This document shows positions 6,752-11,105 of a stretch of 11,105 nucleotides of DNA, one piece after another. Position numbers and translations under genes: made by a program. Positions within the stretch are counted from its first letter, which is position 1. Each line of letters begins with the position of its first letter. Source of the stretch: Cyclobacteriaceae bacterium (lineage in GTDB: Bacteria > Bacteroidota > Bacteroidia > Cytophagales > Cyclobacteriaceae); contig JANQPK010000299.1 in assembly GCA_028289505.1 (NCBI GenBank), forward strand, positions 1 to 11,105, read 5' to 3'. The notes under the pieces are model-generated. The model made no database searches. It was not told the origin of the DNA and saw nothing but the letters and a program-made list of their open reading frames with translations.

Positions 6752-7138
6752 ATGAGATCGAACTGCCCAGTTAGTTATGCGTTGGATATTTTCGGAGATA
6801 AATGGACCTTTTTGGTTATCAGGGATTTGGTAGAGGGGAAAAGGTACTATAAGGAATTTTTAAGTTCACCGGAGGGAATTGCCACTAATATTTTATCGGA
6901 CCGATTGAAAAGGTTGTGCCAGTACGGCATTGTAGTATCAGGTAGATGTAAGGAAATCAAAACACAAAAGGAGTATACGTTAACTGAGAAAGGAAAGAAT
7001 TTAATTCCCATATTGGTGGAGATCATGGTTTGGTCTAACAAATATGGTCCAAGTTTGGATTTGCCGGCCAACTTTATCCAATCAGCCACCCAGGATCGAA
7101 ATCAATTAATCAAAAGAATCCGGTCAAGATTGGATTAA
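6752..7138 (+). CDS. HxlR-family winged-helix transcriptional regulator
   Basis: This 128-residue DNA-binding protein has the standard HxlR layout: an N-terminal cysteine (Cys5) in CPVSYALDIFGDKWTFLVIRDL, the core GDKW (15-18), the recognition region YYKEFLSSPEGIATNILSDRLKRL (32-55) and the wing KEYTLTEKGKNLIPIL (73-88), then a dimerising C-terminal helix. The conserved cysteine near position 5 is used for redox or electrophile sensing in relatives such as YodB and HypR, so a thiol-reactive or aldehyde signal is possible but not shown. The gene is divergent from the SnoaL-like gene, and two palindromes lie in the 97-bp spacer, fitting a local repressor that also controls itself. No Shine-Dalgarno is present. 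Family assignment is secure; effector unknown. Confidence 0.92.
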   Translation: MRSNCPVSYALDIFGDKWTFLVIRDLVEGKRYYKEFLSSPEGIATNILSDRLKRLCQYGIVVSGRCKEIKTQKEYTLTEKGKNLIPILVEIMVWSNKYGPSLDLPANFIQSATQDRNQLIKRIRSRLD

Positions 7139-7152
7139 ATCAGCGGTACTAG

Positions 7153-7400
7153 GAGGACACGAATCCGTCAAAAAGCGTGGCAAATAAATCAACAGAAAAC
7201 CGGGTAGTTGAAGAGTCAAGGGCAGAGTGGAATGAAAAGTTGTCCAGGATTGAAGTTGATAATGAAGCTTCTATTCAGGTCCGACGTTTCTATACCGATC
7301 TATGGAAAGCACTGCAGGGCAGGAGGATCATCCCTTCATGAATTTTTCTGATCTGGTAGAGGGCTCAAAAATCGTTCTGAAAATGAAGTCTGAGATTTGA
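7153..7400 (+). pseudogene. Remnant of a GH92-like glycosidase (alpha-mannosidase family), internally deleted
   Basis: Frame 7153-7341 encodes 62 residues with no start codon. They include EESRAEWNEKLSRIEV and RRFYTDLWKALQGRRII, which match the conserved GH92 segment that normally continues into S-D-x-(N/D)-G. Here the match breaks right after GRRII and the frame stops at TGA 7339-7341. In another frame, 7335-7400 encodes FMNFSDLVEGSKIVLKMKSEI and a stop. This resembles the very C-terminus of GH92 proteins (a 'H-x2-I-x2-G-G-x-L-x3-M' pattern), but that second match is tentative. If right, several hundred codons are missing between the two pieces. The remnant lies in the 296-bp gap between the HxlR gene and the ELWxxDGT gene and cannot make an active enzyme; GH92 exo-alpha-mannosidases are about 700 residues or more. 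Confidence 0.55.
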
Positions 7401-7434
7401 ACGGGATTGTTTCAGTAATATTAGGGCCTGGAGC

Positions 7435-10305
7435 TCACTTTTTAATCAGCTTGGTTCTATGCAAGATGGTTCCACGGGCATCATGTAAATTCAAAATGTA
7501 AATACCGCTTGGCTTCGACTGTAGATTTATCTCATGATTATCTGACCTCAGAACAGTTTGACCCAAAAGATTTGTAACTACTGAGTACCCCTGTTTCTGT
7601 CCTTGGACCTTTACCATACCGTAAGTTGGATTCGGATAAACCTTAATTTGATATTCATTCAAAGGTTCGGTAATTGAGGTAATGACGGCATATGGTATTT
7701 TCCATATTTGCCGGCCTTTACCTATCGATTCTGCGGTGAAAAAGATATTATCGTTAATCGAGGTAATGCTTGACGGGCATGAACTTAAATCACCCGGGTA
7801 AATGTCCGCTTCCAGCAAAGTGCCTGCCGCTGTTCCATTTGTTTTCCATAACTCAAAACCATGTTGATTATCAAAAGCCTGAAAATAGATTAATTCATTC
7901 ACAGCTTTAAATTGACTAGGGAATGAGCCTTCTGACCCCTGATTAATGTCTGCTATCATTTCGGTCCCGGCATCGGTTCCATCAGATTTCCACAACTCAA
8001 ATCCATCTACACCATTGGAGGCGCTAAAATACAAGGTGTTGTCAGAGGCGTAGAAGTTGGCATTTGTAAAGGAGCCCTCACCACCGGGGTTGAGGTCAAC
8101 TACCTGCCTGGTGCCGTTTTCGGTGCCATCCGTTTTCCAAAGTTCTCTTCCGCTTTCGATGGTTACAGCGGTGAAAAACAGTTGCCCGTTCAGATTGACC
8201 AAATCCCTGGGCTCAGAAGAGTGTCCAGGATCAATATCTGCTACCTGTGTGGTATTGGATTCAGAACCATCGGTACTCCATAGTTCAATTTCGCCACTAC
8301 TCGGTTCAGAAGCGGTAAAGAACAATTTACCATTAACATCCGTCAAATTCTCGCAGATTACAAAATCCTTCAATTTTACCGTTCCTGTTACCGTACCATC
8401 GCTTCTCCATAGATGCCTGCCCCCGGAATAGCCAATCAAATAGACATAGTCACCAGAAGATTTTAGCCCTTTAATGCTAAGGGGAGCACCAAATTGATTC
8501 TCTCCGAGGTCTAATAAAAATTCAAAATTAGTACCGTCGGATTTACACAGGTGGTAATGATTGTCTTTGCGAACGGAGAAGAAGATATTACCCTTGTGAT
8601 GGGTAAGATACCTGGGAAAGGAGGAAACGGCCCCTTCAACTATGTCATGCGCGATTTGGGTACCTGCTTCCGTGCCATCTGTTCTCCAAAACTCATAACC
8701 ATTTACCCCATCATTGCTCTGGAAGTAGAACGAATCTTCAAGTCTGGTAAATGTACGGGAAGCCGAACTAGCTGGTCCTGGGTTGATATCTTTTAACAAA
8801 CTTAAGGTACCGTCGTAAGTCCAGATTTCGTTCCCAATTGCTCCATCATCCGCAGTAAAAAGCAAGTTTGAATTTAGCGTTTGTAATGGCTGGTCGAAGA
8901 GCCCATACTTACTCTTATTGATATTATCAAATAGATAGAAGTTCTGATATTCCGTATCAGACCTCCATAATTCAATGCCTTCTAAATCAGTGGCCTTAAA
9001 AAAGTAAATAGAATTATTGAAACTGAAGACATAAGGAACATCATTCAAAGCCTCTACATTAATAGTAGTTTCTTCCGTTAGACCTGATAACCACCCATTC
9101 CACCCATTATTTTGATCATTTTCAACAGGAGAGGAACAAAAGATCAAATCACCAGGTATAATTTGGATGCTACAAACATTGCGGCTGTTCCTAACAAAAC
9201 GTGGCTTGTTGTCACTGTTCTCCAGTTCCTTAATAAAACTCACACCATAATCGGTCAAATCTAAGCTGATCAGTGAGGTGCCTCCTGAATCGTTGGGACC
9301 ACAAAATATCAAAGCATTTTCCTCCCCTAGGAGGTTAGAGGTCGTAAAATGCTTGAAACCCGATTCATCATAGATTTTTTTACTTCCGGAAAGAGTGCCA
9401 TCAGATTCCCATACAATCAACCGATTGTTTTCCAAATCATAAAAGGAGAAAAATAATTTCCCATCCGCTTCAGCAACAAATCCGGCATCAAGAGATCCAT
9501 ATGGTGAAGTATGATAACTGGTTACGGTTTTTGTGTTTTCCAAAGTTCCATCAGTTTTATGAATAAAGCGTGAGCTGACAAAGTACAGTTCATCGTTAAA
9601 TTCAATATATTGACTTAGAACAAAGGTACCGGAGGATCCAATTCCATTTCCTGTCAACTCATCGGTTATTGGATATGTTCCAGCGGCTGTTCCATCAGAA
9701 CGCCATACTCTCGAAGGATTTGCACCTGGGGATGTGGCGGTGAAGATGAAGGTACTTTTGCATTTCCCTTGAAACGATACGCCCGATATTGGTAGCTTCT
9801 CCTGAACCAACTTGGTTCCGTCTGCTGAACCGTCACTCACCCATAAATGTGAGCCATCGTCATTGATGATAAAGAAATAGAAATTATCACCAACCAGGGT
9901 TAACTGGGTAATATCTGAATTCAAAAAGTTGGTGATTTTTTCGGTTCCTTCAGGGGTTCCATTAGTCTTCCAAATTTCCCCATTGGAGATTCCATCATTC
10001 GCGATGAAATACAAGGTATTATCAAGAACTACCGAACGTTGAGAGAGGGCTCTAATACCTCCGCTAGCTTTTCCAGGGTTTATATCTTTTAGCAAGTAGG
10101 ATTCATTTTCTCCATCATTCATCCAGATTTCCCGACCCGTACTTTCAGTAAAGGCCTGAAAGACAAACTTTTGGTTAAACTCGACAAAGTGAAGAGGTCT
10201 GGAGCTTTTGTCTCCTTCCTGGCTAAAAAAATCTGTGATGGGCTCCTGTGCACTGGCAAACTGGATTATTGAAATAAATCCAAGCGTTAAAAAAGTATTT
10301 TTCAT
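7435..10305 (-). CDS. Secreted ELWxxDGT-repeat protein with T9SS C-terminal sorting domain
   Basis: This 956-residue protein has a Sec signal peptide (MKNTFLTLGFISIIQFASA, probable cleavage before Gln20 or Glu21). About 15 recognisable ELWxxDGT-type units follow, at residues near 59, 110, 153, 199, 247, 297, 445, 493, 538, 585, 631, 674, 721, 770 and 818, with a worn last unit QIWKI near 866. Spacing is about 45-50 residues, and each unit has a LYF(I/T)A-type strand, (E/H)LW(K/R)SDGT and often GT..(V/I).D(I/L).PG. Such repeats are thought to form beta-propeller-like folds. Residues about 304-444 hold no clear unit. Residues about 880-956 form a type A T9SS sorting domain: YPNPTYG, then NLLGQTV, PSGIYIL and a basic KLIKK end. 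The protein is therefore expected to cross the outer membrane through PorU-type processing and be released or anchored on the cell surface. No enzymatic domain is seen; an adhesin or surface role is a guess. Confidence 0.93.
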   Translation of the reverse strand: MKNTFLTLGFISIIQFASAQEPITDFFSQEGDKSSRPLHFVEFNQKFVFQAFTESTGREIWMNDGENESYLLKDINPGKASGGIRALSQRSVVLDNTLYFIANDGISNGEIWKTNGTPEGTEKITNFLNSDITQLTLVGDNFYFFIINDDGSHLWVSDGSADGTKLVQEKLPISGVSFQGKCKSTFIFTATSPGANPSRVWRSDGTAAGTYPITDELTGNGIGSSGTFVLSQYIEFNDELYFVSSRFIHKTDGTLENTKTVTSYHTSPYGSLDAGFVAEADGKLFFSFYDLENNRLIVWESDGTLSGSKKIYDESGFKHFTTSNLLGEENALIFCGPNDSGGTSLISLDLTDYGVSFIKELENSDNKPRFVRNSRNVCSIQIIPGDLIFCSSPVENDQNNGWNGWLSGLTEETTINVEALNDVPYVFSFNNSIYFFKATDLEGIELWRSDTEYQNFYLFDNINKSKYGLFDQPLQTLNSNLLFTADDGAIGNEIWTYDGTLSLLKDINPGPASSASRTFTRLEDSFYFQSNDGVNGYEFWRTDGTEAGTQIAHDIVEGAVSSFPRYLTHHKGNIFFSVRKDNHYHLCKSDGTNFEFLLDLGENQFGAPLSIKGLKSSGDYVYLIGYSGGRHLWRSDGTVTGTVKLKDFVICENLTDVNGKLFFTASEPSSGEIELWSTDGSESNTTQVADIDPGHSSEPRDLVNLNGQLFFTAVTIESGRELWKTDGTENGTRQVVDLNPGGEGSFTNANFYASDNTLYFSASNGVDGFELWKSDGTDAGTEMIADINQGSEGSFPSQFKAVNELIYFQAFDNQHGFELWKTNGTAAGTLLEADIYPGDLSSCPSSITSINDNIFFTAESIGKGRQIWKIPYAVITSITEPLNEYQIKVYPNPTYGMVKVQGQKQGYSVVTNLLGQTVLRSDNHEINLQSKPSGIYILNLHDARGTILHRTKLIKK

Positions 10306-10434
10306 TAAGTCTCAGTTAGTAATGAAGAAATATGCTCAAATTATATTAATAATAAAATATAGTTCGCCACTAGCAGCAAAAAATACCCATGAGCTATGAC
10401 CGATAGCACCCGTTAACTCAGTTCGCCGCCTTGA

Positions 10435-10453
10435 GTTGATATTGTCAATCAAC
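10435..10453. repeat. Perfect inverted repeat, 6-bp arms
   Basis: GTTGAT, a 7-base loop (ATTGTCA), then ATCAAC. It overlaps the right arm of another inverted repeat (AACTCA at 10415-10420 and TGAGTT at 10432-10437), so two alternative hairpins compete for the same bases. No T-run follows, so it is not a typical terminator. Function unknown. Confidence 0.5.
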
Positions 10454-10611
10454 ACAGAACACTTTTTTCTCAGATTTCTATAAAAGCAGGTCCCTTGGTC
10501 GGTCCTTAGTAAATGATAATGAGATTATTTCAACCAATTCTTCAATGGTAGATTTTCAGTTTGAATCACTTTTCCCAGGTGGTTAAATTTTGGGATAGTT
10601 CCATATAACAT

Positions 10612-10631
10612 CTTGGTACCTGTTCACCAAG
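10612..10631. repeat. Perfect inverted repeat, 6-bp arms
   Basis: CTTGGT, an 8-base loop, then ACCAAG, in the gene-free spacer. It is not followed by a T-run. It may be an element of a small structured or repeated sequence together with its neighbours. Confidence 0.45.
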
Positions 10632-10706
10632 TGGTTTTCTGCTAGCCCTAAGCGCTTTACGTTCACGTACTGTATACAAGGTTGCCCAAAGTGTATATAA
10701 AAAGAC

Positions 10707-10722
10707 AGGAGCTTTTGCTCCT
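10707..10722. terminator. Hairpin with T-runs on both sides, possible bidirectional terminator
   Basis: AGGAGC-TTTT-GCTCCT is a perfect 6-bp stem with a 4-base loop. It is followed by TTT on the plus strand and by GTCTTTTT on the minus strand, so it has the shape of a short intrinsic terminator in either direction. No intact gene ends at it, so its present use is doubtful; it may belong to a repeat element or to a lost gene. Confidence 0.35.
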
Positions 10723-10798
10723 TTTAGTTCAGTTAAAAAAAACTCAGTTTGAGGTTTGCCTGGGAAAGCATATTCAAATACCACCAAATCATAGCCTG

Positions 10799-10996
10799 CA
10801 CCCGGAATCTACCGCTGATCTAAAGGGCTGGATTCTCAGGGCAAGTGGAAGTATGCAGAACCCGGTTTGGCCCGGTAGGGAAAGGGTAGTGCTGAATCAA
10901 GGGGAACAGGTAAGAATGAAAGCTGCATTGGTAGTTTTCAGGGAAAAAGCTAACCCAGCAAATATTTCCCGTATTTATCAGGATTACGCTATGTGA
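10799..10996 (+). pseudogene. 3' remnant of a second DUF6807/PmoA-like gene
   Basis: From 10799 the frame reads HPEST, LKGWILRA, GSMQNPVWPGRERVVL and VVFRE to the TGA at 10994-10996. This matches the last 67 residues of the PmoA-like protein encoded at 5282-6175. Over 60 aligned residues (PEST... to ...IYQ) I count 46 identities, about 77%. The matching part begins abruptly; everything upstream in the frame, including the ATG at 10682, belongs to the hairpin-rich spacer and shows no similarity, so about 230 N-terminal residues, including the YPRANYVHP and DHLHQRG motifs, are missing. The divergence from the intact copy shows it is an old paralogue and not a recent local duplicate. The frame itself is still undamaged, which points to a fairly recent truncation. 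Confidence 0.82.
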
Positions 10997-11034
10997 ATGT
11001 AAGCTTTGAGAGTGGTTAATTCCAGGGATTAGAC

Positions 11035-11105
11035 TTACTCATCTTGCAATGTCTCTGCGGGGTTTACATTGGCAGTAAATACTGTATGATAGCTGACTGT
11101 ACCAG
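11035..11105 (-). CDS. C-terminal end of a probable FtsX/MacB-type ABC transporter permease (partial)
   Basis: Read on the minus strand from the right edge, one frame gives GTVSYHTVFTANVNPAE followed by TLQDE and TAA (11035-11037). The pattern 'S-(Y/F)-x5-A-x-A-N-P-(V/A)-x-(S/T)-L-x-x-E-stop' is the usual end of the FtsX-like permeases that Cytophagales carry in many copies. Only about 22 residues are visible, so the call rests on this short tail. The gene converges on the PmoA-like remnant with a 38-bp gap, which shows no terminator hairpin. Confidence 0.55.
   Translation of the reverse strand, partial: GTVSYHTVFTANVNPAETLQDE

Larger units (their letters stand above)
10306..10798. other. 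Gene-free, hairpin-rich spacer upstream of the ELWxxDGT gene
   Basis: No convincing gene is present. From the left it holds an AT-rich stretch that must contain the minus-strand promoter of the ELWxxDGT gene. The best -7 candidate there is TATATTTT on the minus strand (10354-10361), but the nearest TTG is only 15 bases away, so no promoter is claimed. Then come inverted repeats AACTCA/TGAGTT (10415-10437), GTTGAT/ATCAAC (10435-10453), CTTGGT/ACCAAG (10612-10631) and AGGAGC/GCTCCT (10707-10722). An open frame of 73 codons (10566-10787, minus strand) runs across two of these hairpins, matches no family I know, and is not called as a gene. Confidence 0.5.

Noticed and set aside
8057..8431. Plus-strand open frames inside the ELWxxDGT gene (8057-8431 and 8551-8796)
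   Set aside because: They are antisense shadows of a strongly supported repeat protein and show no domain of their own.
10566..10787. 73-codon minus-strand open frame in the spacer as a small gene
   Set aside because: It matches no family I recognise, crosses two perfect inverted repeats, and has no promoter match in front of it. It could be a piece of a repeat; a genome-wide copy search would decide.
10682..10798. In-frame extension with ATG upstream of the PmoA-like fragment, as the true N-terminus of a 104-residue protein
   Set aside because: The extension runs over the hairpin at 10707-10722, has no similarity to the intact PmoA-like protein, and looks like a chance fusion with spacer DNA.
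7139..10996. Insertion sequence or phage island around the ELWxxDGT gene
   Set aside because: No transposase, integrase, terminal inverted repeats or target-site duplication could be found at the borders.

Overview
The window comes from a member of the Bacteroidota, most likely a marine or soil Cytophagales-type bacterium. The evidence is a type IX secretion (T9SS) C-terminal sorting domain on a large ELWxxDGT-repeat protein, a lipoprotein rather than soluble sugar-binding protein, a TTG-N19-TAnnTTTG promoter, almost no Shine-Dalgarno sequences, and DUF6807/PmoA-like and GH92-like sequences. No rRNA, tRNA, CRISPR array or intact mobile element was seen.

Region 1 (1-6175, plus strand) is a sugar uptake and catabolism operon. 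It opens inside a gene whose visible part resembles D-apionate lactonase (ApnL). A complete CUT2 (ribose/xylose-type) ABC importer follows: permease, double-domain ATPase, second permease and lipoprotein substrate-binding protein. These genes are welded together by a 4-bp overlap and then three successive 8-bp overlaps. An 80-bp gap with two short tandem-repeat arrays separates the importer from a DUF6807 (PmoA-like) gene whose start codon lies in the last repeat unit. The substrate is inferred to be D-apiose, D-apionate or a related sugar or lactone, because of the lactonase; this is not proven.

Region 2 (6172-7138) is a divergent pair: a SnoaL/NTF2-fold protein on the minus strand and an HxlR-family regulator on the plus strand. 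Their 97-bp spacer holds two perfect 17-bp palindromes (ACTTGCA-N3-TGCAAGT) interlocked with the two promoters, a clear candidate autoregulatory switch.

Region 3 (7139-10996) looks like decayed accessory DNA. It has a small GH92-like glycosidase remnant with an apparent internal deletion, a 956-residue secreted ELWxxDGT-repeat/T9SS protein on the minus strand, a hairpin-rich spacer of about 490 bp, and the 3' end of a second, diverged PmoA-like gene.

Region 4 (11035-11105, minus strand) is the extreme C-terminus of what appears to be a FtsX/MacB-type ABC permease running off the right edge.
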